Position numbers and translations under genes: made by a program
Notes under the pieces: model-generated
Seen by the model: the letters and a program-made list of their open reading frames with translations, nothing else
Database searches by the model: none
Told to the model about the DNA's origin: nothing
NCBI RefSeq assembly: GCF_001895925.1
Contig: NZ_MPPI01000032.1
Location: forward strand, 1 to 54,353
Source of the DNA: Phormidesmis priestleyi ULC007
GTDB taxonomy: Bacteria; Cyanobacteriota; Cyanobacteriia; Leptolyngbyales; Leptolyngbyaceae
Direction of reading: 5' to 3'
DNA: 54,353 bases
Shown here: positions 8,828-17,755 of the stretch, piece by piece
How the letters are laid out: each line of letters starts with the position of its first letter
Position numbering within the stretch: the first letter of the stretch is position 1

Positions 8828-11800
8828 TTAAAGATCCAGTTGTTGTTGGGCAAGTTGAGCATAGAGTCCTCCTTTAGCGATCAGTTGTTCATGGGTGCCT
8901 TGCTCGACGATAATGCCGCGATCGAGCACCAAAATGCAGTCAGCACTGCGAACAGTCGAAAGTCTGTGGGCAATAATAAACGTGGTGCGGTTATGGCTAA
9001 TGTGCTGCAAATTCTTCTGAAATCGGCGTTCTGACTCGGTATCGAGAGAACTGGTGGCTTCATCTAAAATTAGAATGCGAGGATTGCTTAAAAGCGCACG
9101 GGCGATCGCGATGCGTTGGCGCTGCCCGCCAGAAAGCATGGTGCCGCGCTCTCCAACTTTGGTGTGATATCCCAAGGGCAAAGTCTGAATAAACGAGTGA
9201 GCTTCGGCAAGTTTCGCCACCTCCAGCACTTCTTCGAGACTATATTGCGGTCGATAAAGGGTGATGTTGTCTAAAATCGTGCCCGAAAACAGAAAGCATT
9301 CTTGGGGCACAATGCCTAACTGCTGGCGCAGCGATTGGGGCGACACATGGCGCAGATCGTTGCCGTCGATCGTGATCCGTCCGCTAGTAGGCTGATACAA
9401 GCCTTGCAGCAAATTTGCCAGGGTGCTTTTGCCAGAACCACTGCGACCGACCAGCGCGATCGTGTTGCCAGCATTGGCGGTGAAGGAAACGTTTTGTAAA
9501 ATATTGCGATCGTCGTCTGCGTTGTAGCGAAACGTCAGATTTTCAAGGCGCACTTCGCCTTTGATGCGAGGGAGAACTAGCAAAGGGCGATCGGGACTTT
9601 CTTCGGGTTGGGCGCTAAAGATATCATCCAATCGCTCAACCGATACCAGCACTTCTTGAAATTCATCCCAAAGCCCAACTAAAGACAACACCGGATTGAT
9701 CACACTGCCAATCATCATATTGAATGCAACAAATTGACCAATACTGAGTTGATCTTGAATCACTAGTGTTGCACCATACCAAAGTAGTGCGGTGCTGCCT
9801 AGCATATTGATCAATCCCCCGATGCTTTGCAGCCCGTTCGCGAGTTTCTGTCCTCGAAATTGGGCGTTAAATAGTCCTGTTAGATCATCTTCCCATTGCC
9901 AGCGGAGTTCTCGTTCTGATGCCGTCGCTTTGACCGTTGCGATTCCAGTTAGCATTTCTACGAGCGTTGAGTTTTGCTTGGCAGATTCATGAAAAACCTG
10001 GCGCGACGTTTGCCTCAAAAATGGACTCGCAACCACCGTTAGAATCACGATCGGCGGCAGCAAAGCCAGTACCATCAAGGCTAACTGCCAGTTATAGTGC
10101 AGCATTAAGCCGACATAAAAGATCGCCATAATCGCGTCTAACCACGCAGTCACCGCTTGCCGAGTCAGAAACAACTGAATCTTGTGATTCTCTTGAACTC
10201 GTGTGATGATATCTCCGACATGGCGCGTTGCAAAAAACTGAAGCGGCAAGTTGAGTGCGTGACTAATAAAGCCACTGATCATCGTCAGATCAACCTGGTT
10301 AGAAAAGAAATCTAGCAGATATTGACGGATGCACGTTAAGCCAATTCGCCACGACCCAAACAGCAGTAGCCCGATAATAAACACCTGCAACATGGGCAAG
10401 CTTTTGTGAACCACAACCTGATCTAAAATGATCTGCGTAAAGAGCGGCGTAACTAAGCCAAAAACTTGCAGCAATACCGAGGCGAGAATGATCGACCACA
10501 GCATCGACTGATAAGGCACAAATGCGCCCAAAAATCGCCCCAATGAAGGCTTAGACGACGGCATCGCTTGCAGTAGCTCAGTGGGGTTAAGCAGCAGCGC
10601 ATAGCCCGTCCAACTCGCCTGAAAGTCGGGAATGGTTAGCGATCGTCGCCCTAATGCGGGGTCAGACACTAACACGCGATTTCGTTTAACCCGATAGACG
10701 ACAATGTAGTGATCGCCCTGCCAGTGGGCAATCCAGGGAGTCGATTGTTCTGCCAGACGGCTAAAGCTTGATCGCACCGGGCGAGACTGAAATCCTAAGT
10801 TCTCAGCGGCGAGGGCGAGGCTTTTGAGCGATGCGCCCGATCGTCCGACTCCTGCTAGATTTCTGAGCATGTTTAAGCTAAATCGCTTTCCCCAATATTG
10901 CGCGATCATCGCGAGACAAGCTGCGCCACAATCTGAACTGCTCTGCTGGGCAATATATGGGTAAGACTGCCCAAATCCGCGTCGTCGGCTGGGTTTGGCA
11001 AACTCGATCGCTGAAGGCTTGGTTTGAATCGGTAACGAGGGCTGAGACGAGGTTGACTGGGGAGGAGGCGCAGTGCGAGGAGGAGTCATCGAGAGAGACG
11101 CACTGCGATGACTGCGTTGGGGAGCGATCGGCGGCTCGGTCTCGTCTTCAGACGATTCAACTTTCAGCGTTGGCAGAATGGCTTGAGCGCTCTCCCAGTG
11201 GCTCACCGCGAGTTGATAACCCTCCAGATTGGTCGTGGCTATCCAGTCGTCAGGCATGACATCGGGATAGCCCCAATAGTCTCCGATCGTCGGTGGTGCA
11301 TTTGGCGGACTGGCTTGACTGTGAATCTTACCGCTACGAAGCCAAAAGCGACCCTCGGTGGTGGGCGTTGCTTGCGCTAACGGTGACCCGGCTGGAACCC
11401 CAACTTCGGTCACATAAGGCATTAGTCGTTTTAGCGTGTGGCTAGACTGCGATCGTAATGTGGTTGAAACTTTAAAAAAGATCAGTCGCTGTTGACTCAA
11501 GGCGCGATCGCGTAGATAAGTTTGCAGTGGGGGATGCTGTTGCAGCCAGGGTTCTAGCGTTGCGATCGCGATCTCAGCAACTACGCCTGCACTGGCGGCG
11601 ATCGCTCGATAGGGCAACGGATCACGGCTAAATTGCCGATCTGCGCCGTAAGCGTCTCCGGCTTCGAGCAGTGCCACCGGAACATCTCGCTGCTGAGTCT
11701 GATCAAAACTGACTAGACGGACACAACCCAGACACACGATCGATAAGTGCTGATCGTTTGACGAAGAGTCGCTTTTAGCCAATTCATCGCCTAGCTGAAT

Positions 11801-11947
11801 GTCGCGCAGCTTGAACGATCGGCTAAAGTCTAAAATCCACGATCGCGCCGTAGGAAATAGATTGAGCAAAATGTCAGCCAATATTGCATCTGCGTGATTA
11901 GGAGTTGCCGAAAGATCAGATCCTCTAATATCTGGTAATGGTTTCAT
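8828..11947 (-). CDS. C39 peptidase-domain ABC exporter with N-terminal cNMP-like domain
   Basis: A 1039-residue bacteriocin/hemolysin-type exporter. Residues of about 45-250 resemble a cyclic-nucleotide-binding-like beta-roll region. A Pro/Ser-rich linker (265-320) follows, then a C39 peptidase domain with QQSSSDCGAACLAMI (catalytic Cys340), a GDHYIVVY His and a DPALG Asp. A six-helix transmembrane domain comes next (about 480-780), then an ABC domain with VGRSGSGKST, LSGGQRQRIAIARAL and ILILDEATSSLD. C39 exporters usually cleave double-glycine leaders while exporting peptides; hemolysin-type relatives carry an inactive version, but here the catalytic residues appear present. The adaptor gene follows. 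No obvious double-glycine substrate was found nearby. Confidence 0.92.
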   Translation of the reverse strand: MKPLPDIRGSDLSATPNHADAILADILLNLFPTARSWILDFSRSFKLRDIQLGDELAKSDSSSNDQHLSIVCLGCVRLVSFDQTQQRDVPVALLEAGDAYGADRQFSRDPLPYRAIAASAGVVAEIAIATLEPWLQQHPPLQTYLRDRALSQQRLIFFKVSTTLRSQSSHTLKRLMPYVTEVGVPAGSPLAQATPTTEGRFWLRSGKIHSQASPPNAPPTIGDYWGYPDVMPDDWIATTNLEGYQLAVSHWESAQAILPTLKVESSEDETEPPIAPQRSHRSASLSMTPPRTAPPPQSTSSQPSLPIQTKPSAIEFAKPSRRRGFGQSYPYIAQQSSSDCGAACLAMIAQYWGKRFSLNMLRNLAGVGRSGASLKSLALAAENLGFQSRPVRSSFSRLAEQSTPWIAHWQGDHYIVVYRVKRNRVLVSDPALGRRSLTIPDFQASWTGYALLLNPTELLQAMPSSKPSLGRFLGAFVPYQSMLWSIILASVLLQVFGLVTPLFTQIILDQVVVHKSLPMLQVFIIGLLLFGSWRIGLTCIRQYLLDFFSNQVDLTMISGFISHALNLPLQFFATRHVGDIITRVQENHKIQLFLTRQAVTAWLDAIMAIFYVGLMLHYNWQLALMVLALLPPIVILTVVASPFLRQTSRQVFHESAKQNSTLVEMLTGIATVKATASERELRWQWEDDLTGLFNAQFRGQKLANGLQSIGGLINMLGSTALLWYGATLVIQDQLSIGQFVAFNMMIGSVINPVLSLVGLWDEFQEVLVSVERLDDIFSAQPEESPDRPLLVLPRIKGEVRLENLTFRYNADDDRNILQNVSFTANAGNTIALVGRSGSGKSTLANLLQGLYQPTSGRITIDGNDLRHVSPQSLRQQLGIVPQECFLFSGTILDNITLYRPQYSLEEVLEVAKLAEAHSFIQTLPLGYHTKVGERGTMLSGGQRQRIAIARALLSNPRILILDEATSSLDTESERRFQKNLQHISHNRTTFIIAHRLSTVRSADCILVLDRGIIVEQGTHEQLIAKGGLYAQLAQQQLDL

Positions 11948-12090
11948 GGGGCATGTCGAAAATGAATAGAAACCGTTGTGATCTTCTGTAGTTTCTATAA
12001 CGATGCGACTCGATCGAGATCCCTGAAGAAGTTACGAATCTTTATAAACCTAATTTTGCAGAAGTCTTCAAACAATTTTTGCATGAAATT

Positions 12091-12155
12091 AGGCAGACAA
12101 GACACCTATCTCACAAAGTCCTTAATCCCTTGTGAGATATGCATCCTGTCTGCCT
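12091..12155. repeat. long imperfect inverted repeat
   Basis: Two arms of about 26 bases face each other: AGGCAGACAAGACACC with TATCTCACAA, and TTGTGAGATA with a tail ending CTGTCTGCCT. They are separated by 13 bases. The ends match perfectly and about six central bases do not. It lies downstream of the 50-codon gene and upstream of the exporter on the minus strand, so it could be a terminator or attenuator; there is no long U-tract. Confidence 0.6.
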
Positions 12156-12252
12156 AAGAGACCAGGAATTTAGTGATTTAGTTTGACGATCGAGTCAGTT
12201 TTTTCAACATTACTTGGAGCGATCGCTCAAACGTGATCTGTGTAATATTTAT

Positions 12253-12405
12253 CTACGTATAAGAAGCTATACCCGTGTGTGAATAAGACAGCATCATCAT
12301 CAGCAAGATTGTGATTCCGATCGCGAGAATTGCTAGAGATCCCCAGCTTGCCGAATTAGAACTAATCTGTTGTTTCAGATTGTCAAGCTTGTTAGGATTT
12401 GCCAT
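12253..12405 (-). CDS. small single-pass membrane peptide, 50 residues
   Basis: A short frame with an ATG at 12405 and a strong AAGGAGAA ribosome binding site about nine bases upstream, ending in TAG at 12253. The N-terminal half is polar (MANPNKLDNLKQQISSNSAS), followed by a hydrophobic helix (WGSLAILAIGITILLMMML) and a short polar tail. It lies about 300 bases upstream of the C39 exporter on the same strand, so it could be an exporter partner, substrate or unrelated small membrane protein. It lacks a double-glycine motif, which argues against a classical C39 substrate. Existence as a gene rests on the ribosome binding site and organised sequence. Confidence 0.6.
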   Translation of the reverse strand: MANPNKLDNLKQQISSNSASWGSLAILAIGITILLMMMLSYSHTGIASYT

Positions 12406-12707
12406 ATCAATTTCTCCTTTTGCCGTTAATCAGTTGTGTAAACAGCATAGAAGAAGAAGTTGAGGAACTTGTGAAGAACTTGAAGAACTCCTGAATTACA
12501 AATCTCTACAGGGCTGTTATAGCGATCGCTCACAATACTATGTATTTAATGACACAAAAAGTCTGACTAATTAATTTTTAGAGGTGTTTACTTTGATATA
12601 TTTATAATGCGTTAGATTACTAATAGAGGAATCGGGATTGTGTTCATCGCTACATCAGTTTTTTACACGAAAGAATTCAATTACCCGTTGCTTGTCAAAC
12701 AAACCCC
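12406..12707. other. divergent intergenic region
   Basis: A gap of 302 bases between the leftward 50-codon gene and the rightward kinase gene. It contains one HIP1 octamer and an AT-rich stretch with a TATAAT at 12603-12608 that could be the -10 of the kinase promoter; no good -35 is spaced correctly. No gene seen. Confidence 0.35.
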
Positions 12708-15383
12708 ATGAATAAAACTTTATCCGCTCGTAAATTAGCGGAACTTGATACCGTCTCTTCACGCACGATCGAGCAACTGCAAGCTGAAATTCAAGACACA
12801 TATGGCTTTCTGCCGCCGTTTTTTGTCCCTGCCACTCATACGCCTCAAGTCTTTAAGAACCTGTGGCAGCAAACGCTTTCTGCCCATATTCACAATCCTT
12901 TGCCTGACACATTTAAAGAAAAATTAGCTGTCTATCTCTCGCGTTTTTGCGCCGTTCCCTATTCCATGATTTGCCACAGTTGTTCGCTCTATGGGTTAGG
13001 GGTTGAAGCACGAGAAATCTTAGCGCTGCTCGAATCGCCACCGCCGACCGAGTTAAATATTATTGACCATTTACTCATGCTCTCGGCTCAACCCGATGAA
13101 CTCAAAACGTGGTCAGAGTTAACACCTGCTCTAGAAGCCAGTTTGCTCGCTTGTGCAAGCTTTATTGCCCTAGAGTCGGAGAACACAAAACCTTGCCGAA
13201 CTGAGCTAGAGCGCGTGTTAGGAGAAACCAACTATCACTTCTTGATCGCATTCATTGCCTACATCAAAACCTGCCATATTTGGATGGAGGCGCATCCAGA
13301 CGTAAGCTATGTTAACGATCGCCGCTTTCAAGCCCACTTCGAGAATTTAGTGGTTGATGAGCCAGCGTTACTGGGCTTTTTTGACACCTATTGGAAGCAG
13401 ATCAAGCGTGAGCAAGAAACTTGGTCAGCCCAGCAAGCGCTGATCGCCGAACGCAGACAAAACGAGTTGGTTTTGAGACAAGTTGCAGAAGAGAGGCTTT
13501 ATCTTGCCCGTGCAGTCGCTTCGACCACCGAGAGCATTGTGATCACTGATCCCAATCAGCTCGATAATCCGATTATTTACGTCAATCCTGCCTTCACGCG
13601 CATTACTGGATATGATGCTCAAGAGGCGATCGGGCGCAACTGTCGCTTTTTGCAGGGTGCAGACACCGATCAACAAGCAGTGGCTCAGATTCGAGCCGCG
13701 ATCGCCGAGCAGCGCGAAATTAAAATCACAATTCTCAACTATCGCAAAGACGGTCAGCCGTTTTGGAACGAACTAAAAATCGCCCCCGTTTTGTCTGAAG
13801 CTAGAGAACTACTCTATTTTGTGGGCATCGCTGAAGACATCACCGATCGAGTCCGCGTCGAAGACGAACGCAAACAAGCAGAACAAAAAATTCGAGAGCA
13901 AGCCGCGCTGTTGGATGTCACCACCGATGCCATTTTTGTGCAAGATCTATCTCGCAAAATCTTGTTCTGGAACCCAGGAGCCGAACGCTTATATGGATAT
14001 CAGTCCGAAGAAGCATTAGGTCAAGATGCCACTGTCCTTCTGCACCCAGAAAAAGCCATCCAACTCGAACAGGCTCAAAAAACGGTGCTTGAGCAGGGAA
14101 AATGGCACAGTGAGCTAAATTTGATTCACCGATCGGGCAAAAAACTAGTGGTCGAAAGTCGCTGGACTTTTGTAAAAGACGAGCATCACAATCCAAAATT
14201 CATCCTGGTCGTCAGCACTGATATCACCGAGAAAAAACAGCTCGAAGCTCAATTTCTTCACGCTCAACGCATGGAAAGCATCGGCACCCTGGCGAGTGGC
14301 ATTACTCACGACTTGAACAACATTCTGACCCCAATTTTGGCAGCATCCCAACTGCTGCTGCTCAAAACTAGCCGCGATGATGCCAAACAGCGGCAGTTGC
14401 TCGACATGATTCAAACCAGTGCTAATCGAGGGGCGACGCTGATTAAGCAAGTCCTTTCGTTTGCGCGAGGGCTTGAGGGCAAGCGATCGCTGCTTCAGGT
14501 GCGCCACCTGATCGCCGAAATTCGGCAGATTATTCAAGAAACCTTTCCCAAAGCGATCGACGTTCATCTCGATCTCGCTAGCGATCTCTGGCTAGTGGTC
14601 GGGGATGCCACCCATCTACATCAGGTGTTGATGAATCTTTGCGTCAATGCTCGTGATGCCATGCCAAAAGGCGGAACCCTCAGCCTGATCGCTGAAAATT
14701 TGTGGATTGACGAACCCTACGCCCGGATGAATCTAGATGCTCAGGTGGGTTCTTATATCGTGGTCACTGTTGCAGATACCGGAACCGGGATCGCACCAGA
14801 GGTTTTAGACCGAATTTTTGAGCCGTTTTTTACGACGAAAGACTTGGGTAAAGGCACAGGGTTGGGGCTATCAACAGTTCTCGGCATTATCAAAAGTCAC
14901 GGTGGCTTCATCACGGTGAGCAGCACGATCGGAGAAGGCACCCAATTTAAGGTCTACTTACCTGCGGTGAAATCTGAGGAACCGCCTTCAACCCAAGTCG
15001 AAGAGTTTGCGATCGGACAGGGAGAGTTAATTCTCGTGGTCGATGATGAAGCCAACATTCGCGAAATCAGCCAAGCCGTTTTAGAAACTTACCAATATCG
15101 GGTGCTGACCGCGATTGACGGCATTGATGCGATCGCTCACTATGCCGATCACAAGCGCGAGATTGACCTGGTGCTAATCGATTTGATGATGCCCGTGATG
15201 GATGGAGCCACGACTATTCGAGCCTTGAGAAAACTCAACCCACAGGTCAAAATCGTTGCTGTGAGCGGATTGGTGCCTAGCGCTCAAATGCCTGCGATCG
15301 GGTCAGAAATCCAGGCGTTTTTGCCCAAACCTTACACCGCAAAAGAGTTGCTAACCTGCATTCAAAGCGTTCTCAAATCTTAA
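12708..15383 (+). CDS. AhpD-like/LOV/PAS hybrid histidine kinase
   Basis: An 891-residue soluble sensor. Residues of about 20-200 look like an AhpD/carboxymuconolactone-decarboxylase fold with a CHSCS motif (Cys89/Cys92). After a coiled linker, a LOV domain (about 260-380) carries GRNCRFLQG with the flavin-reactive Cys312, a YVNPAFTRITGY start and an NYRKDGQPFWNEL strand. A second PAS (about 395-510) follows, then HisKA with His534 (SGITHDLNNIL), HATPase (NLCVNARDAMPKGG, VADTGTGIAP, GTGLGLS) and a receiver with Asp825 (LVLIDLMMPVMDG) and a PKPY Lys. LOV domains form a blue-light cysteinyl-flavin adduct, so this is probably a blue-light and possibly redox sensor. No output regulator gene is adjacent. 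Confidence 0.9.
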   Translation: MNKTLSARKLAELDTVSSRTIEQLQAEIQDTYGFLPPFFVPATHTPQVFKNLWQQTLSAHIHNPLPDTFKEKLAVYLSRFCAVPYSMICHSCSLYGLGVEAREILALLESPPPTELNIIDHLLMLSAQPDELKTWSELTPALEASLLACASFIALESENTKPCRTELERVLGETNYHFLIAFIAYIKTCHIWMEAHPDVSYVNDRRFQAHFENLVVDEPALLGFFDTYWKQIKREQETWSAQQALIAERRQNELVLRQVAEERLYLARAVASTTESIVITDPNQLDNPIIYVNPAFTRITGYDAQEAIGRNCRFLQGADTDQQAVAQIRAAIAEQREIKITILNYRKDGQPFWNELKIAPVLSEARELLYFVGIAEDITDRVRVEDERKQAEQKIREQAALLDVTTDAIFVQDLSRKILFWNPGAERLYGYQSEEALGQDATVLLHPEKAIQLEQAQKTVLEQGKWHSELNLIHRSGKKLVVESRWTFVKDEHHNPKFILVVSTDITEKKQLEAQFLHAQRMESIGTLASGITHDLNNILTPILAASQLLLLKTSRDDAKQRQLLDMIQTSANRGATLIKQVLSFARGLEGKRSLLQVRHLIAEIRQIIQETFPKAIDVHLDLASDLWLVVGDATHLHQVLMNLCVNARDAMPKGGTLSLIAENLWIDEPYARMNLDAQVGSYIVVTVADTGTGIAPEVLDRIFEPFFTTKDLGKGTGLGLSTVLGIIKSHGGFITVSSTIGEGTQFKVYLPAVKSEEPPSTQVEEFAIGQGELILVVDDEANIREISQAVLETYQYRVLTAIDGIDAIAHYADHKREIDLVLIDLMMPVMDGATTIRALRKLNPQVKIVAVSGLVPSAQMPAIGSEIQAFLPKPYTAKELLTCIQSVLKS

Positions 15384-15396
15384 GCAAGTGTGGCTT

Positions 15397-15414
15397 CTTA
15401 ATGAGAATATTTGC
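15397..15414. promoter_or_regulatory. possible Fur box upstream of multicopper oxidase
   Basis: CTTAATGAGAATATTTGC resembles one half of a cyanobacterial Fur box (AATGAGAAT core) but the second half is weak. It lies about 85 bases before the oxidase start in an iron-related cluster. Confidence 0.3.
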
Positions 15415-15497
15415 TAAAAACTGCTAGAAGTTCTATGCTTCTAAAGGTAAATATCAGCGTCGATCGAGCAGCCCTTACGTTGTTCTAGTCAGTCACA

Positions 15498-16499
15498 ATG
15501 TCAAATCAAAAAAGGCTGGAAAAATCCATCCTGAATCGTCGTCAATTGTTACAGTGGGGGCTGATTGCCGGGGCTGGAGTCGCAGCCTCCTCGATCGCGG
15601 CAACCCGTCTCTTAGGTAAGCGATCGTCGGTGATCATTCCGCCAGTGCCATCTGCTTCGACTGACCGATCGGGAATGAATCCGATGTCGATTTTGCGTGA
15701 CTTTGACTATGGCACCGTCACCCAAGAAAATGGTCGTACGGTGCGCGAGTTTCGAGTCGAAGCGCAGACTTCCACGATCAAGCTTGACAACGCTCACTCA
15801 TTCATCACCTGGAATCTCAACGGACGAGTGCCCGGCCCCACATTTCGCGCCACCGAGGGCGATCGGATTCGAGTCGTTTTTTATAATCGCGCTGGGCACT
15901 CTCACTCGCTGCACTTTCATGGCGAACATCCCGCCGATATGGATGGCATCAAGCCAGTCAAAAATGGCAGCGTCATGATCTACGAGTTTGACGCAAAACC
16001 GTTTGGAGTGCATCTTTATCATTGCCATGTTGCCCCGGTAACTCGTCACATCGGCAAAGGCTTGTATGGCATGTTCATCATCGATCCGCCGCAACCCCGC
16101 CCCCCTGCGGATGAGATGGTGCTGATTATGGCGGGCTATGACGTAAATGACGACCAAAAAAACGAGCTATATGCCTTTAACGGACTGCCTCACTATTACA
16201 TGAAGAATCCGATTCCGATTCAGCAAGATCAGCTAGTGCGGCTCTATGTGCTGAACATGATCGAATTTGACCCGGTGGCGACGTTTCACTTACACGCCAA
16301 TATGTTTCGGGTCAATCAAACCGGGCGATCGCTCACACCCAGCTATGAAACAGACGTGATCACGATGGGGACGGCAGAGCGACATATTCTCGAATTTAGC
16401 TATCACAACACCGGAAAATTTATGTTCCATCCCCATCAAGACAACATTGCAGAAGCAGGCTGCATGGGGTTCTTTGACGTAATCGGCAGCAAAGCATGA
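15498..16499 (+). CDS. two-domain multicopper oxidase (putative ferroxidase)
   Basis: A 333-residue secreted cupredoxin-fold oxidase. The N-terminus has a twin-arginine-like signal, NRRQLLQWG, followed by a hydrophobic stretch, which suggests Tat export. Copper ligands are visible in SHSLHFHGEHP, HLYHCHVAP (Cys176) with GLYGMFII, TFHLHANMF, and the C-terminal MFHPHQDNIAEAGCMGFF. The length and order fit the nitrite-reductase-like two-domain oxidases. The next genes encode an iron-linked lipoprotein, an FTR1 permease and a ferritin-like protein, so I infer Fe(II) oxidation coupled to uptake, as in Fet3-Ftr1. Nitrite reduction or Cu(I) oxidation remain alternatives. Confidence 0.85.
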   Translation: MSNQKRLEKSILNRRQLLQWGLIAGAGVAASSIAATRLLGKRSSVIIPPVPSASTDRSGMNPMSILRDFDYGTVTQENGRTVREFRVEAQTSTIKLDNAHSFITWNLNGRVPGPTFRATEGDRIRVVFYNRAGHSHSLHFHGEHPADMDGIKPVKNGSVMIYEFDAKPFGVHLYHCHVAPVTRHIGKGLYGMFIIDPPQPRPPADEMVLIMAGYDVNDDQKNELYAFNGLPHYYMKNPIPIQQDQLVRLYVLNMIEFDPVATFHLHANMFRVNQTGRSLTPSYETDVITMGTAERHILEFSYHNTGKFMFHPHQDNIAEAGCMGFFDVIGSKA

Positions 16500-16583
16500 T
16501 CCCGTTTTTAGGAAATTGAGGGAAAGCGATCGAGATTTATTGACAAGTATTCCTATAAAGGGTGACAATAACTCTCACGTTTG

Positions 16584-16608
16584 ATTAATAGAAATCATTT
16601 TCATTAAG
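16584..16608. promoter_or_regulatory. possible Fur box upstream of HHH lipoprotein
   Basis: The stretch AATAGAAATCATTTTCATTA reads on the other strand as hexamers close to the NAT(A/T)AT pattern of Fur boxes. It is about 60 bases before the lipoprotein start and in an iron cluster. Predicted by eye only. Confidence 0.4.
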
Positions 16609-16666
16609 TAATTTTTCTAACCGAATCTCGTTGCTCTGGTCATTTTCACCTCACTTGGATACATCT

Positions 16667-17677
16667 ATGTCTGTCTTACGTTTCTTCGCCCTGTTCTTCT
16701 CAGCGTTTAGCTTGTCAGTTTTGATTTCGTGTAGCAATCAAACTTCAACCCCAACTGCGTCTGCGCCTGCGAGTCCCGTAGCTCAATCAGAGATGTCGCC
16801 CCACTCGATGCACAGCGGCAAGCCCAAGATTAATATCAACAACGCAATTTTGTCTGAGCTAGATAAAATTGAGGCCATGTTAGGCGTTCCGGCACTATCT
16901 AACCGCATTCAGGCCAGCCGCCCCTATGCAAAAGTAGACGAATTGGTGTCTAAAAATGTGATCACCCAAGCGCAATTTGATCAAGTCAAAGATATGGTGA
17001 CGATCGAAGACATCCAACTCACAGGCGAAGCCAAAGACGTAGACTTTATGACCAAGTTGGGGCTGATGAAAGGACACATGTTGGTCGCCAAAGAACTGTT
17101 AGATCTGCAAAAGCCCGATCAAGCTGAACCCCATATTGGGCACCCAGTCGAAGAGATCTACGCCGATGTCGAAGACCAGCTCAACGATCGCAACATCAAA
17201 GAATTTAAGACGGGGTTAATTGCACTGCAAGATACCGTCAAAGCGGGCGCAAAAGATGCGAATAAAGTTGACACCGAGTTTAAGACTTCTATGCAAGCTG
17301 TAGACGGCGCGATCGCTGCCCTCCCAGAGACTCAGCGCACCTCGCCTGATTTTGTGCTGCAAACGATCAATGGGTTGTTAGACACCGCCAATTCAGAATA
17401 TACAGCCGCCATTGCCGATGGTAAGATTTCTCAAGCGATCGAGTATCAAGACTCTCGTGGTTTTGTAATTTATGCCAATGAGCTTTATAAAGCGATCGCA
17501 CCCCAAATGGCAAAAGACAGAGCCAGGGCAAACACCACCATTCAAACCACAATGGCAGAGCTGATGAAGGCTTGGCCCTCCGTCTTGCCCCCGGCTACCC
17601 CAGTCAAAACACCAGTCGAAGTCTCTAAGTTGATTAAGACGATCGAGCAATCTGCTCAAAAGACTGCATCCTCTTGA
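16667..17677 (+). CDS. helix-hairpin-helix lipoprotein of the iron cluster
   Basis: The ATG at 16667 gives a lipoprotein signal (MSVLRFFALFFSAFSLSVLI then SCSN, lipobox Cys). A Thr/Ser/Pro/Ala spacer with Met and His residues (MSPHSMHSGK) follows, then a ComEA-like helix-hairpin-helix beginning KININNAILSELDKIEAML. The remaining 240 residues are helical, with GHPVEEIYADVEDQL and repeated Asp/Glu patterns reminiscent of periplasmic domains of FTR1/EfeO-type systems. A HHH module in an exported protein is usually linked to DNA binding, but in this context it probably scaffolds or passes on iron (inference). It sits between the oxidase and permease genes and ends in a terminator hairpin. Confidence 0.7.
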   Translation: MSVLRFFALFFSAFSLSVLISCSNQTSTPTASAPASPVAQSEMSPHSMHSGKPKININNAILSELDKIEAMLGVPALSNRIQASRPYAKVDELVSKNVITQAQFDQVKDMVTIEDIQLTGEAKDVDFMTKLGLMKGHMLVAKELLDLQKPDQAEPHIGHPVEEIYADVEDQLNDRNIKEFKTGLIALQDTVKAGAKDANKVDTEFKTSMQAVDGAIAALPETQRTSPDFVLQTINGLLDTANSEYTAAIADGKISQAIEYQDSRGFVIYANELYKAIAPQMAKDRARANTTIQTTMAELMKAWPSVLPPATPVKTPVEVSKLIKTIEQSAQKTASS

Positions 17678-17687
17678 TCTATCAACA

Positions 17688-17724
17688 ATGGAGTGACGGC
17701 TTAAACCACTGTCACTCCATTTTT
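17688..17724 (+). terminator. rho-independent terminator after HHH lipoprotein
   Basis: ATGGAGTGACGG pairs with CTGTCACTCCAT across a short loop and is followed by TTTTT. It lies between the lipoprotein and FTR1 genes, so the permease may have partly independent transcription or read-through. Confidence 0.75.
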
Positions 17725-17755
17725 CGATCACCCTACTACTTTTTAACTGCGACTC

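Noticed and set aside
10957-11380. Plus-strand open frames inside the C39 exporter gene
   Set aside because: They are antisense shadows of a well supported gene with clear ABC and peptidase motifs.
12253-12405. Calling the 50-residue peptide a bacteriocin precursor
   Set aside because: It has no double-glycine leader motif and its C-terminal half is a plain membrane helix, so the C39 substrate label is not supported.
14145-14567. Minus-strand open frame inside the LOV kinase gene
   Set aside because: Antisense to the kinase core motifs; no independent start signal or domain.
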